Origin: Anoplopoma fimbria
Taxonomy: Eukaryota; Chordata; Actinopteri; Perciformes; Anoplopomatidae
Direction of reading: 5' to 3'
DNA length: 64,000 nt
Assembly: GCF_027596085.1 (NCBI RefSeq)
Contig: NC_072452.1
Location: forward strand, 7,651,790-7,715,789
Part shown: piece by piece, positions 1 through 12,580 of the stretch
How the letters are laid out: every line of letters begins with the position of its first letter
Numbering within the stretch: position 1 is the stretch's first letter
Position numbers and translations under genes: made by a program
Notes under the pieces: model-generated
Databases searched by the model: none
Told to the model about the DNA's origin: nothing
Seen by the model: the letters and a program-made list of their open reading frames with translations, nothing else

Positions 1-1393
1 AGAGATCGTCAACCATCGACCGGGCTGATGAAAAATGGTCGGGCCGGCATTTAAATCTATGACATGAAAACAGAGAGTGTCTCAAACGCCGTCCAGTCTT
101 CTTAAACCGATGTCAGCGACGCATGAACGCAGACACAAGGAAGCAGGAGGTAAGCCGTGAGGAAAGGACGGGTCGGAATGATGGGAGGGGGAGACGGCTG
201 GATGAAAGGTAGAAGGCGATAAAAGAAAAAAGGAAAAAAAAGAAAAGCAGTCGGATGCAACAGGAAGGATGGAAGAAGAGGAGAAATGACTTGAGGGCAT
301 TGCTAGTCTCTCCCTCATTATCAGAGTGAGAATGAATCCCGCTCCCTTAGAGGCTGTAAGGGATAATCAAACACAGCCAGACACACAAACACACACACAC
401 ACACACACACACAAACACGTTACAAACACCCAGAAACAAACTCAGATGCCCTGACTCAGCTTGTAGCATGACTTCAAACGCAGCTAAACACGTGCATCAT
501 CACATCACCTTTTCTCTACGCTGGATCTGTCTGCCGCTACAGCTACTGCATCACGCAACCAGCCCACTTCTAATCCATTCAAATATGATACTTGTGGATG
601 CAGATTATACATGATTATGATGCTAATACAGCATGATACTAGCGTGGCGGCCTTGAGCAACGCATTACATTAGCAGCTAAAGATCAAAGTACAACAATAC
701 AACAACCAGCAGTAATTGACGGGAGCGCTTCCAGCAGCTGCCTGTATGGGGATATTTATGCTAATAAATAGGTCATCCATGTTTCTATTGCTTCGGGGCC
801 CAGGAAAGTCTGGTCCACCCACTGCAGTGCAGCCGTAGCATCGCATTTCCATCAAAAAAAAAATTAAAAAAAAAATCTCTCAGTCTGGACTCAGCATGCA
901 TTGATACCAGAGCGGGCATTTTCTAAAGAACATCGGATTCAGAGTATGTGATGTAACTAATTGCATGCTGGGATGGAGGAAGAATGAGTAGGGAGAAAAA
1001 AAAAGGGGCGAGGAGGAAACAAAACGCGAGTCAATCTATTCAATGAGGGCTCATTTTAAAATGCTTAGAAGGTAGTATCGAAAAGTGCCCTGCTATGTCC
1101 ATTGATTAACAGTAGGTATTAAGTCTCATAAAGAGCTCATTATGGGCTGACATCCATCACATGGGCTATTAGGAGTTCAACCTTAATGTGTTTGTACCTT
1201 GAATGGAGGATGTGGAAAAAGAGAGGGGGCTACTGGCTCGGCAGATTCGGGGACATTCTGACTGGCGTTATGCAAGTGATGGGGCTTTGGGAGTGAGCAG
1301 AGTGCACATTATGGTGGTTCTGATTATCATTATGATTACTATGTTTTTTTCAAAAAGTTACATGAGAAGTTTGATACCGCACTTTGTCGGTGC
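1..1393. other. gene-free, mostly unique DNA
   Basis: No exon is supported. About 175-300 is purine-rich (GA/GGA). A donor-like GGAG|GTAAG lies at about 146-154, but no acceptor or open frame pairs with it. Positions 600-840 and 1080-1200 are non-repetitive and AT-rich, the kind of sequence where conserved non-coding DNA could sit, but nothing proves it here. Confidence 0.7.
389..413. repeat. (CA)12 microsatellite
   Basis: Perfect AC run of 25 bp, flanked on both sides by imperfect ACAAACAC units that extend the CA-rich patch to about 379-418. Confidence 0.95.
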
Positions 1394-1535
1394 ATTAGCC
1401 TAGCTTAGCAGAAACAGGAAGCAAAGGGGAAAGCCTGGCTCTTTCCTGAGTTAGAGATTTTTACAGGAGCGGCTAACTCGGAGCAGACGTCAGGTCAGTA
1501 TTCTTCTCCTAGTCTTTATGCTAAGCTAGGCTAAT
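1394..1535. mobile_element. short inverted-repeat element (MITE/SINE-like relic)
   Basis: The 17-bp arm ATTAGCCTAGCTTAGCA at 1394-1410 is exactly inverted at 1519-1535, enclosing 108 bp. The left arm continues into AAACAGG...AGCCTGGCTCT, wording I recall from a widespread fish repeat containing 'TTAGCATAAAGACTGG' and 'CAGCTAGCCTGGCTCT'. The right arm carries the matching AGTCTTTATGCTAAG. No coding capacity and no clear target-site duplication. The inverted arms are seen directly; family membership is from memory. Confidence 0.6.
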
Positions 1536-1894
1536 AGTCTCATGGATTTAATGCACTGAAATGAGAGTGGTATTGATCAGCAGTGGTGGAGCAGTGTCAA
1601 ACTCTGCAAGTCAGTGTATATGGTGTAGTATAGTGGTATCGTGATACACATTGCGGTGAAGCGCTGTCGCATCTTTAGACTTCAGAGGGTTAACAGGTGT
1701 GGTTGTGGCCTTCATAGTAGAAGGACTTGAGAAGTAGTTTGCAGGTGTAGTTTATAGTTGAGTTGCAGGAGAAAGGACACCGAATGAGAGAGAGATGGAT
1801 TAAGAGGAGAAAGCCGAGGGGTCAATCACCAGATCTGGAACGCATATCAATCACATTCCACCCACTCGGGTGTTTTCCTCAAGGTCGCAGAAGC

Positions 1895-1944
<50 letters not shown>

Positions 1945-3033
1945 CAACGTTTTTGTTAATTACTCCGGTGACAGCGGTCTAACCCTACCCGATCTCATTT
2001 ATCAGCCGTATAATGACTCATTGTAGTTCTGACTAGTCGCATGCCACCATTTCAGGACATCCGTACACAAACACTAAAATAGACAAAACTTTGCCAGGAC
2101 ACACTTGGGCCTGCAAATAGCAGTGTTTCCCTTGACAGTCCACAAAGGGTGGTTAGATGAAGGAGAAAAGAGACACGCGTGCGACCGTGAAGTGACCATG
2201 AAATCCAGGCAGAATGAGAAATGTAATTGGAAGGCGACAGGGAGGGTGGAGAATTCATTTTTCGCAATTACAGAGGTGAAGTTTGGTACAGATAATGGCC
2301 TTTTCTCTGCAAATGAAAGCTTGGCGAAAAAGAAGAAAAAAAATATGGAAAATGACACTGTAAATCCACTGTAACTAGAACTCACACCCCAGTTAATAGG
2401 AAGCTAATGACATCAATGGATTAGCGAGCATCAAACAGGACGAATACCAATTCAACCTGAGAGAACAGATTGCAAATATGGAAGAAAAGAAGGCAGCAAT
2501 ATCAACTTTGTAAATACAGTTGTTAAAATACAGTTATTTTAAGCAACAAATGTGTAATCACATGCTTTAAGAGTGATTCTTACACATGGAAAATAAACAT
2601 CTAGTTTTCATAACGTGTCACAAATATATCTGACACATTCTGTCACAATGAGTTTGATGCAGAAAATTGTGCAATCAATTTTTTCAGTTTTTCTTCAGTC
2701 TGTGCTCAATTCGGTAAAGTAAAAAATATAATGTCAAATGAACAAAGCCAGCAATGGGTCAGCAGCGTTGCAGCAGTAGGTGCATTAGTGCATTTATGGT
2801 TTAAAATTGCCTTCAGGTATTATGTGTTTTGTTGCATAATGCCTCAAATGTGCGTGGAGAGACGGCAGACAGCTCTGGGAACACGCCGATCGCAAATCGA
2901 CCCGGCCTCGGCCGCGCATATTATCTCACTGCATTTGCAAAGCTTACATGTGCATTGGCTGGATACCCAAAGACAATTAGCTGCAAAGATTCCATCCAGC
3001 CATCTCATTTATCAAACCAATAAGCAGGGAGGC

Positions 3034-3034
<1 letters not shown>
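1536..3034. other. gene-free DNA, AT-rich in the middle
   Basis: No coding signal. About 2400-2720 is AT-rich and featureless. About 2930-3020, including ATTTGCAAAGC and ACAATTAGCTGCAAAG, is unique sequence with homeodomain-type cores and could be a conserved element; this was not testable here. Confidence 0.65.
1901..1943. repeat. (AC)21 microsatellite
   Basis: Uninterrupted 43-bp AC run. It is preceded by one imperfect CACACGC unit from 1894. Confidence 0.97.

Positions 3035-3101
<67 letters not shown>
3035..3101. repeat. (GT)33 microsatellite
   Basis: Perfect 67-bp GT run that ends in GAGTGAGTG. It follows the unique block at 2930-3020 directly. Confidence 0.98.
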
Positions 3102-3103
<2 letters not shown>

Positions 3104-3255
3104 TGAGTGCTGGTTTGAGATGCTGTTAAGGGCCATCACGCTGTGGGAGGCTTCCTGTCCAGATGACTCCTAACTGCAGCGATCTAGGAGGAGGCTCGAC
3201 AAAGACATGTTGACTCTGTAAAAAGCTACAAGCTGTCCTGACATTTACTGACATT

Positions 3256-3291
3256 TATTGCTATACTACATTTTCATTTAGTATAGCAATA
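3256..3291. other. perfect 13-bp hairpin
   Basis: Arm TATTGCTATACTA (3256-3268) and its exact complement TAGTATAGCAATA (3279-3291) surround a 10-nt loop. It lies about 50 bp before the dispersed repeat at 3343 and could be a foldback remnant of a small transposon or a chance cruciform. No transcript is implied. Confidence 0.7.
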
Positions 3292-3342
3292 GTTTTGTGC
3301 GTGTATATATTTCAGTAGACGGCTATGTGCAGTATACTTTTA

Positions 3343-3618
3343 AGGCTGCAACTAACAATCATTATCCATTCTTATGCAGATTAGATATCAAATAATGGAA
3401 CGTTAATATTTAGGAGCATAAAACAAGAAAAGAAATGTGAAAATGCATTGCCTGTCTTTGGTCCGAACCCAAAAGATTTTCAGTTCATTATACAGAAAAA
3501 GCTGTGAATTAAAATTGAAAAGCTGCAACTTCATTTTTGCAAACAACAAATACACATCAGATTTGTTATCCAAAAATATTTGCCAATCCTTCTGTAATTG
3601 GACTAATTGATTAACTGT
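3343..3618 (+). mobile_element. dispersed teleost repeat copy (family A)
   Basis: It begins AGGCTGCAACTAACAATCATT and contains CCCAAAAGATTTTCAGTTCA in the middle. It ends with GACTAATTGATTAACTG. These are decayed forms of a repeat I recall as starting GGCTGCAACTAACGATTATT, carrying CCCAAAGATATTCAGTTTAC, and ending with an inverted TTGCAGCTCTA-type end. It is the same family and orientation as the tandem pair at 42,627-43,369. Non-autonomous, no open frame. Confidence 0.65.
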
Positions 3619-4726
3619 ACTTTTTACCACACACTGTGTAAATCTAAACTCGTGTGCATGTGAAATATGCGAGTCTCTTTAAGGACCTGATGAATGCAAA
3701 CACATATGCCTTTGCACCCATTTGTAGACAGTCATTTTCTATCTGATCTTATCTTACGGTCGGATTCAAAGAGCCCGTGAAGCCGTCATTATCTGGCTCG
3801 TTTAATTCAATTGGAACCAAACCAAAGGCAACAATCATCCAACAAGACTGGTGACTAAAAGCCTGATAAAACACAGCATGGAGCTTTTCCATCAGAAAAT
3901 TCATCCACTCTTCCAACTCTTTGTCAACGGTTCTTCATTTGGTGCCTTTTTTCTTTTCTCTCTCTCACATTTTTTTTATTTATTTATTATTTAATTTGAA
4001 AGGAATTTAAATAGCAAAAGACGCCCTATTGAAAACACAAGGCCGTGTTATCACAAAAGACTAAATTGTGGCTATAAAGCATTTTGCTCTCAATTTTCTG
4101 CTGTTTTTTTCTCCTTTTTTTTTATTTTTTCTTTCAGCTGCTGCTCAAATTAAGTTGTTTACTCAGTTTGTTCACAAAGACAAAGAGAGGAAGACTCAGA
4201 GTGACAGAGAGAAACAAAAAGAGCAGACCGGGTGGGGGGGAGAGCGGAGCAAAGAGAGGTTCCGTGAGAATAAAAAGAGGCAAAATGAAGCGTCGTATGA
4301 GACTCATGCTCGATTACAAAAGACGTGCGTGCATCTTGATTTCAGGACGAGCGTCCTACTCCAGGCCCAGATATCACACAGTTCATCAAAGCCTCCAATT
4401 ACATATTTAGATTCCCCTTAGGCGCATAATATACTTGTATCTTAATATTCTTATGAGTAATTGCTTCTTTTCGCCAGTAAATACTTTTCTGAGTTTGCAT
4501 TATCAATGTAATTACTTTAAACACTGTATGGTAATTTACAGCTTTGGGGACAAATAGCTCATTATGTACAATATGCTTTCAATTGTACAGTATGGATGAC
4601 AAATTTAAGCTGTATAGTTGTGTGAAAAATGTACGCAGGGAAAGGGCGGGGGATCCTGATTACTTCCTGTTTTGAGATGGAAGTGTGTGTGTGTGTATCA
4701 CATGCGATAGCTCATATGACTATTCC

Positions 4727-4752
4727 TGCATTTATAAACGTCCATAAATGCA
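4727..4752. other. 9-bp inverted repeat with CDX/HOX-like cores
   Basis: TGCATTTAT (4727-4735) and ATAAATGCA (4744-4752) are exact inverted copies around 8 nt. The right arm lies in CCATAAA, resembling posterior HOX/CDX sites. The symmetry is seen directly; any binding is inferred. Confidence 0.6.
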
Positions 4753-4881
4753 CCATGACCTCTATCAGTCGCTCTAAAGCACACACACAAGCCTGGCTTC
4801 TGTGAGCTTTGGACTGGGCTCTGACTGAGAGGCTCCTCACCGTGAAGAGTCATTAATCATGTCTTCGATCTTGGGCGGCAT

Positions 4882-4917
4882 ACACACACACACACGCGCG
4901 CACCCACGCACGCACAA
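4882..4917. repeat. compound CA/CG/CACG repeat
   Basis: A CA run of about 14 bp passes into CGCGCG and then CACCCACGCACGCAC. The alternating purine-pyrimidine order with CG steps is the type most prone to left-handed DNA. Confidence 0.85.
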
Positions 4918-7243
4918 ATATACACACAAGGCAAAAGGATGGGCCGGGTGCTGCTGCTGCCTCCGTGGCTCCAGTTCAACTGGAAACCGTGGTCCGTTCT
5001 GGATCCAAGATGATCCGCCAGCCAACAGCTGAGGGGCGCTCGGGACAGGAAACGTTTCATCACTCTCTCTCCCGCACACCTCGCCTCATTACCTCAAACA
5101 CCTTTTTTAGCCAAAATAGGAAGCAAATGATAAAAAAATCCCTCGCTTATTAAGTGTGATGGGTCGTGGCGTTCGCTAGCTGTGTCATTATTTGTGTTTG
5201 CATGAGTACAAGTTGGCATGTTTGCTGGTCGCTGACATTGTGGTGATATTGATGCAGTGGAGTCGGGTTTTTTGGGGGGGGGGCTTTCATATAAGCACAT
5301 CGCCACGACGACGACTTCTGAAACACAGGGATATTGTGCAGCAGGCGCTCGTAGATCAGATTGTGGAGCCCCTCATTAGCAACAGAGCACACGATAAGTC
5401 AGTGGTAGACTTTACAAATTAGGCTGCATCTCATCCGCAGCGCCACACAACAATAAGGTCACTTACAAAAATAAACCCAGATATATTCTCTGTAATTGAA
5501 CCTAGTTCTATCAGGTTTCCTGCAATGTTGATTTCCATGCTGCACCGAAATAGAAGGGGAACAAAAAAAAACACATTAGGCAGCCGACGGTATTACTCTG
5601 TGCGTTAGAAAATGTTGTGCAGCAATGTCGATTTTAAGTAGACTAATTGTTTTCCTCTTAGACTTCTAAGTTAAGCCTGAATACAAGTTCTCTGCATGCT
5701 CTGCTGGTTGTGAATGAGAATGCGGGTAAAGTCCCCCTGTGATCAGCCGGGCTCAACGCCGTAATTGTGAAGAATTGTTGAGGCCATGCAAGAGTACGGG
5801 ATAAAAGTTACACATCCCAAGGTCTGAATGTGTGACTCGCGGTTGTACTCCCTGCAGGGAAGGAGACGGATGAAAGTCGCCTCGCTGATCGGGAGCTGTG
5901 AAGAGAGCTCGCCCGCCTTCTGTTTCTTCTCCTCCACTGTATGTTTCTTCTCCTCTCATCCTGTCATTTGTCAGGGTGGAAATGAAGAGTAGGGGACAAT
6001 CTCCCCCCCCCTCCTCCCTTTACTTGCTCTCGGTGCCTGTGTAATCTCCAAACTGGGCTGCAGAGTGCCACAGAGCCTCTGTTTATTAGACTAATCCTTA
6101 AATCCACATTCTGCAGGCCTCGCAAACGCCTCGCAAAGCTCTAATCTGACTCAAAACAAAGGGATTAGAGACGACAAGGTCCCTCTCTCTGTCTCTCCGT
6201 GTCTGCCAGAGCGGGCTCAGGGTGGCGCGCACATGCGATGTGCAGAGAAAAAACATGCGAACACTGTTGCATGCTCTTGCCCGTCACGCCCCGCTTTTTT
6301 GTTTTTTTTACCAGAGACCGACGCGAGCTGGCTGTGTGACGAGACAGGCGGTTAGAGCCAAGGTGCAAACAAACTGGGTAATTACACACAGCTCAAAAAC
6401 TCACGGGAGAAATGACGGACAAGATGAGAATGAGCAGTGGGAGTGAGACGCGGCGACAGCGGGGAGGATATAACTGGAATAACTAAGCAAACCTGGCTTA
6501 TTAACAGAGAAGGAGTTTTTTTACAGAGTTACAGCGGATGCCAGGAGGTCACTTTGGGGGCTACGGGCCTGTTGCAGTATAAAATACAACATAAAGCACA
6601 AACAAATCAATATTTGTTGGTTATTTATCTGCATTGAAACACTTTCACATCTGCGTTGCATCACCAAGAGAGTATGCTCGATATGTACGGATCAGTTGAG
6701 TCCTTCTACAACACCCTGGGCCCGTTTAGACAGATGCCACAGCTGTTGGGGCATGCTGCACATACCTTTTCATTCCTTCTGTGTTCTTCACACTATTCAA
6801 ATCACAATTTCAATCCGTTTCTCCTCAATATGGACAATTAATAATGCAACTAGAAAAAAGAAAATCAGAGATGAGATTGTTTACTCAGTTGCTAATTTTA
6901 CACCGCAATCTTTTAGTGAAAGCTAGTCCGTTTAGCAAATGTAGTATGCAAAGATGTTGTCAAGTGGGCTAGGTTTATTTTCTAGCTCTTTACCATGTTT
7001 AATGGGTTTGTAACTTCATGGGAAAGCCTTGTTCTTTCTTTTTTTTTTATCAGATAAAAATTAGTAAAAATAGTGCCTGCTAGGCTGCATTCACACCAGA
7101 AAATGCCAGTCCTCCCATTCATTCGGACGATGCCGAATGAATGAGGGTACAAAAGACGTTAATGGGAAATTAGTAACACGCCCACACAGCCGCACAACCT
7201 GCCGTCTGAATGGCAACAACGCCTTCTTCATATGCTCTTCTAC

Positions 7244-7266
7244 CTCTCTCTCTCTCTCTCTCTCTC
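7244..7266. repeat. (CT)11 microsatellite
   Basis: 23-bp CT run followed immediately by AGGTGTTCCTGATCTGC. It resembles a polypyrimidine tract before an AG, but no exon-like frame follows. Confidence 0.93.
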
Positions 7267-7384
7267 AGGTGTTCCTGATCTGCTGACTACTGGGAGGTCC
7301 TGCCCCTCATATTAAAGAGAGTTTGGAGGAGAAGGAGCTCTCACTCTCCCAGACAAAACAGTTTTCTAACCACCTTCGTGGCTG

Positions 7385-7668
7385 GGAAATATATTGATAC
7401 TACATTGATATCATGATAACAGACTAGACATCGTCTAAGATTGTGGATTTGGTAATATGGCAAAGCTGTTACTTCTCCTGGTTTTCAAGGCTGCATTACA
7501 GAGAGTGATGTCATTTTAGTTCTTTCTGTTCAATTATTTACTTTTACGTAGTCATATATACACATTACTGATGGCTATTTATGTAGGCAACTGCAATGTT
7601 GTTTCAATATCGGTATTGAGGTATCCGGTCAAAAATGATTGATTTGATTTGTCTCCATTTAGCCCTTC
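7385..7668 (+). mobile_element. dispersed teleost repeat (family B)
   Basis: Wording such as ATTGATATCATGATAACAGA, AGACATCGTCTAAGATTGTG, CCTGGTTTTCAAGGCTGCAT, ACACATTACTGATG and GAGGTATCCGGTCAAAAATG matches, in order, a non-autonomous fish repeat I recall from many spiny-rayed species. About 280 bp, no open frame. Order and direction agree throughout, so it is one nearly complete decayed copy rather than scattered matches. Family name not known to me. Confidence 0.65.
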
Positions 7669-8331
7669 CGAAACCATAGTGTAGCTTCTTTTGCTCTTTG
7701 TTTTGTGCTGCTTTATTTTGAAGACTGAGGTCTGGCAGTTCAGTTTTTCGTGGCTTTGTTGGTATTTGAGTTCATACTCAGCAGAACCTAATTTAAGCAG
7801 GTTTCCCTGTCCTTATTTCTACAAGTATGCAGCATGGCAGCGAGGTCAAACACATCCTCTGAAATCCTCCTGATTCATTCATAGTTTTAGAAACAGCTTA
7901 CACACTTTTTGTGATTGTAGTTCAGTTAATGACCTCGTCAAATTTATAGCACAGCTCAAGTCCACACTGATCATTTGTCATTAACCGGAATACGGATGTC
8001 AAGTCTGCCATCTCGGTATTCTATCTCGAGGTGAAATGCTAGCCTCTTGTCACTAGCCGGGGGAAAGGTGTGTATGCCAGACGCCATTTTATTTGAATGG
8101 AGTAGTATTTCGCCTCCTCTCTGTGTTTGCAACAATATGAGAAGGCTGGATGTCCTCAATGAGTCCACTGTGCGGAAGGTGAGAGAGAGCGGGAAGGATC
8201 TGACCATAGTGTCACACTGCGCTATCATATTCTAAGGTTATGGAGCACATCCATGCCGGGCCACGCATCTGACAAGAAAACCTGTTCTTTTATTCAGTGA
8301 GGGAATTCCTGCTCATCCCTGCTCCGCGCAC

Positions 8332-8433
<102 letters not shown>

Positions 8434-9429
8434 CTCTTTCACCTTTGCCCTAGGAACCAGCCGCAGCGCAGGGTGTCGGGGGCAAACTTTGCCGCGGTAC
8501 CGCCGGTGAGTTATTAAAACAACCGAGTGCTGACAAGCCCTGCATTCTGTTGCCGGGGGAGACGACTAGGGCTTAATAACTCAGTGTCACGCCTTGACAT
8601 TCTTACCATCTGTCTGGGTAAAATATTCAAATGTGCAATAAATGTCACTGGGGACAGACGGTGACACTGTCTAATTAACACTATGACAGAGGTGACACAC
8701 TGAGGGCTTTGGCTGGCTTTTACTGTACAACATGCATGGCCAGTGTGTGTGTGTCTGTCCATGTGCACGCTATAACCGCTATGCAGGGGTAAAATGCTGT
8801 GGGGCACTGTGGCTTTTTATATATTTATCTTCTTTTACTGCCATTTTGTCTCTTCAGAGGAAAGTCAGCTGTTGTTTAACTAAACAGGAAAGTGTAGCGC
8901 TAACACACACGTTAAAAAGTGTAAATGACAGCAGCTATAGGGCTGTGCGACCCGGGAGCAGTGAATAAATGCCAGAGAGGAGTCATTTCCTCAGGCTGAA
9001 ATGTCAAATAGGGGGAGAGGGGGGGGGACCGGATCGCCAGCCATGTGCAGGTAGATACATGTGGATCAAAAACAAGCTGCGGTGAACGTCACGATGAACT
9101 AGTGCAGGGGGGGCTTTTTTCCCCTCAGTGTGGGGGTAATACCTTCCAGAGATGGAGAGGGTTAAGGTGTTCATAATGTTAAGCAGAAGGAAAGCTGAGT
9201 GGATTCTAAATAAGCAGGTCTAAAACATATTAGCTGACTGCATAATACAACATCAGTTCTTTTTTTCCAACCTCAACCTGAAATACAAAAACCTTAAAAC
9301 ATGGCATTTACCCATGAAGCCTCAATGGGATTTAGTTTGAGTCATTTTGGAAAAGAGTAAAAATAGCAGGCTCAAAGCTCTTAAAAGTTTGTGTATTGTA
9401 ATAAAAGTATAAACCTGGGTATTTAAACA

Positions 9430-9439
9430 CCATGGCAAC
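9430..9439 (+). promoter_or_regulatory. RFX X-box-like site
   Basis: CCATGGCAAC, the strong half of the palindromic RFX X-box (GTTGCCATGGCAAC). The left half is only weakly kept here (TTAAACA). One of four exact copies of this 10-mer in the window. Confidence 0.35.
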
Positions 9440-10329
9440 GTGTAAAGAAAAGGTTTGTCTCCAGGATTTAGCGCTTTTATATCTGTGTGTATGTGCTTTC
9501 ATGAAAGTGGAGGGAAAAAAAATGTTTTGCAGGATGGTAATGCAAGAGAACACAGGTAGCAAACATTAATGTCGCAGATGAGATGATCAACGGGAGTCTG
9601 CAGCCGCGCTAGCTGACCTGTGAGGCTGTAGGCACAGTTGAGCTATATGCTAATGTTAGCAAGCAAGCAATAGTGAACTCCTAATCAGTAAACAGAATGT
9701 GGACCGTACCGAATGTTTGGAAGATTCATTCATAACTGCGACATTTTGAATTGTAAATAAATATTTTAATCCTGAATGTTGTTTTTTTCAATCCAATATA
9801 TCTCCACAGTTGCAGATGTAGATCAGTCTGCGCTAATAATAGCAGTATGCTACAATTTGGAGAATGAGATTACATTGGTGACTACATTTTTAACACCAAT
9901 GTCACTTTTGTCATGGTAACTTTTCAACAAAGCCATCCAGCAAAAGCAGAGATTCAGTGAATGTGAAGCTACAGTGTCTCACAGAATAATTGAAAACTAA
10001 GTTTGAAAAAGTAACTTGTGAAATGCATGTCATCAGCAATCAACAGCTATTCAAATTCTAAGCGTAGTAAATAGGGACAACGTTGTATCACTATCTATGA
10101 AAATTTGTATTCATGTCGTATTTACATCAATACGTGTGTCTGAGCTTCCCAACATGTTAAAGCATGTTTGTATTTAGTATCATACCATTAACATGCTGGC
10201 TGACTGCTTCTATTCAAGGTAGTATAGTGGCAACAGTTTGTTTTCAGATAGAGAAGAAGAGCTTAATGGTAACTTTTCTGAAGACTGGACTGAGTTGTTT
10301 TTTCTTACTTGTTACTGGGCTGCCTTTCC

Positions 10330-10653
10330 CTCCTTTTCCCATCTGCACACCTGTTCTGAATCAGCCTCGTTAGGCCTCCCCAGCCAATCAGCTGCCAGCC
10401 CTTTCTCCTGCCTAATCACCTCATTCCCCTCACCTGAGCTCCTCCTCCCATCCGTCCATCTGCACGCCATCCTCTCGTCAGAATAGTTGGTATTTAAATC
10501 CTGGTTTTCAGTTCACTAACCCCTTTGGGTTTTGTTATGTGATATTCAGTTCTGCCTGGCCTCCACCAAACCTTGAATCAAAGTTATTTCTCCAAAGTTC
10601 CTGTTCCCTGGAGTCTCCTGAGTTTGGGTCCACCTGCTCCACTCCACATGACA
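10330..10653 (+). mobile_element. degraded LTR-like fragment
   Basis: Pyrimidine-rich text with CCAATCAGCTGCCAGCC, clustered CACCTG words, GGTATTTAAATC (TATA-like) and then GAGTTTGGGTCCACCTGCTC is the layout I recall at the ends of fish LTR retrotransposons. There the R/U5 part ends near 'TTTGGGTCC...CCTGC...ATGACA'. No internal coding region, primer-binding site or second LTR is visible nearby, so this would be a partial solo LTR. Assignment is from memory and moderate. Confidence 0.45.
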
Positions 10654-11034
10654 TTTATACAGTAATCCTCCACAAAAGCCACAGAGGCACTCCTCATAAT
10701 ATTTCATCCACGCTCAAATTTGTACATTACAACTTAATAAGCTAAAAAAAAACTGTATGTTTTAATATCTAAAATAACACGAAACAAATACACCTGGGTA
10801 TGAAACGTACACTTTTACCTGCCAGAATGTGTTTTAACTCTGAGCACCTAGCAAATCCGCGGCTCTCCCACTCTCGCTCTCCTTCTCTCAGTCTGTGCCG
10901 CTCTCACTTCACTCTCTCCATATTCTGTGAGAGGCTGTTGTATGAAGCACCTTTAATGGGTTTGTGAGGGATATATTGGACTTCAGTAGGAGATTTGACA
11001 CACTGTGTGCACGTTTGCGTGTGTGTGTACCTAT

Positions 11035-11036
<2 letters not shown>

Positions 11037-11097
<61 letters not shown>
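11037..11097. repeat. (GT)30 microsatellite
   Basis: Perfect 61-bp GT run, preceded by shorter GT pieces from 11,018. Confidence 0.98.
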
Positions 11098-11099
<2 letters not shown>

Positions 11100-12434
11100 T
11101 TTTGGATTGTCGTGTAGGGTCCTGTATTACGGCGCTTTTCCACTTGTGCCACTGTGTGCGCTCACACTCCAAAGCCATTAGATTCTATACCAAATCCTGG
11201 AGCCGAGAACTTTAAAGCTGAGAGCGCTGCAATTGACAGGCCGGTGTGCCGCGGAGCACGTCTCTCTGCTCTTGATCTTTGGTACAGTAGCGATCTCCAA
11301 ACCGTGGCTGCGCTTGCACCTTCACACACGCATTTTGACTCGGTTACTTTATCTGTTCTCTCCAGCCCACACGTTAGGTGCCTCTGTATTTTCGGATGCA
11401 CGCAATGGCGCCCCGTATTCCTTAACCGCCACAGATAAAGCGCTCGTCTGCTTGGGCCCACGTCGCCTGTGCCCCGTTCCGCTGTGAATGCTCCTAATGC
11501 AGTCGACTCATTGTCTTGGTCTTGGTGTTTGTGCCTCCGGGGGCCGATGGCAGACAGCTACGGCCGCTCCAGCACCAATGACATAGCTGACTGGTCGATT
11601 TAGCATGCTAGATTTAGCATCATTAGCGAGGACGTGGCTGGGAAGGCACGCTGAAGAAAATAAATGAGGGGTAAGAGAGGTTGGGGGGGGTGATGGGAGA
11701 ATGGCAGCTAGGCCACTCTGCAGTGGAGCTGGACAAAAAGCTAAAGCTGTCTCATAAAGATACTTTATAAACCAGCCATATACATAATGGCTACCCAATA
11801 GAGAGAAGTGGATTATGGCAGCAGTTGGAGTCTTAATTAAAGCACACCACAGTGGGTTAGAATACACAGTGAGTTATACCATCACAAAAATAAAAAAACT
11901 AAGGTAAAAATGCATTTTATGAAAACCAATTTTAAAGAATTATCTCTAATTCAATATCCAGTATTCCAAAAAAAAAGAAAGAAATAATGCATTCACAACA
12001 TAAATAAGGACGCCACCAATCTACCCAATGGGGTGAGATATATTTAGACGTATTACATAATCCTTCATGCAACAAGTGAACTGACGGGTGATCCTTTTAA
12101 AACTGCGTCTTCATTCGAGAAATGTCCCACTTTGGTAGACAGAAAACAGATGAGCTCTCACATCCAATTGGCAGATTTGTTCCACTCGTATTATGAAAAA
12201 TAAAGTCTGTGAAATTGAAAATAAGAATAAATGTCTTGTCAGGATGGATTCTCGCAGCGATGAGACGGGGTTTGTGGTTACTGGAGGTTATCTTAGACTG
12301 GGACTGTATCGCTCTGGCGATCTGAGCGGCACAAAAGAGGAGCGGAAAGGGACGGCCAACCCCAAGGTCATGCATCAGGAAATGGCGCAATTAAAACATG
12401 CATGTAACTACGTGTGCACACAAACACAACAAGG

Positions 12435-12435
<1 letters not shown>

Positions 12436-12471
<36 letters not shown>
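12436..12471. repeat. (TG)18 microsatellite
   Basis: Perfect 36-bp TG run ending at GCGACGG. Confidence 0.97.
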
Positions 12472-12474
<3 letters not shown>

Positions 12475-12580
12475 CGGAAGCACACAGTGCAAGTCTGCAA
12501 CAAATGGTATGAGGCCATCGCACTTAGCCCTGGCCCCTTTGCTCCGGGTCAATGTCACAATATCTGCCGGCGATGGAGGG

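Larger units (their letters stand above)
3619..7243. other. gene-free DNA
   Basis: No exon. It holds a short GT run (4683-4696), a T/C-rich patch (3950-4135), a GA-rich patch (4180-4290) and a G9 run near 5275-5283. Small reading frames here have no similarity I recognise and no splice context. Confidence 0.65.

Noticed and set aside
146..154. Donor-like GGAG|GTAAG
   Set aside because: No acceptor and no stop-free frame of useful length upstream within the window edge.
7244..7268. CT tract followed by AG as a splice acceptor
   Set aside because: The following sequence lacks an open exon with a donor and is a simple repeat by nature.
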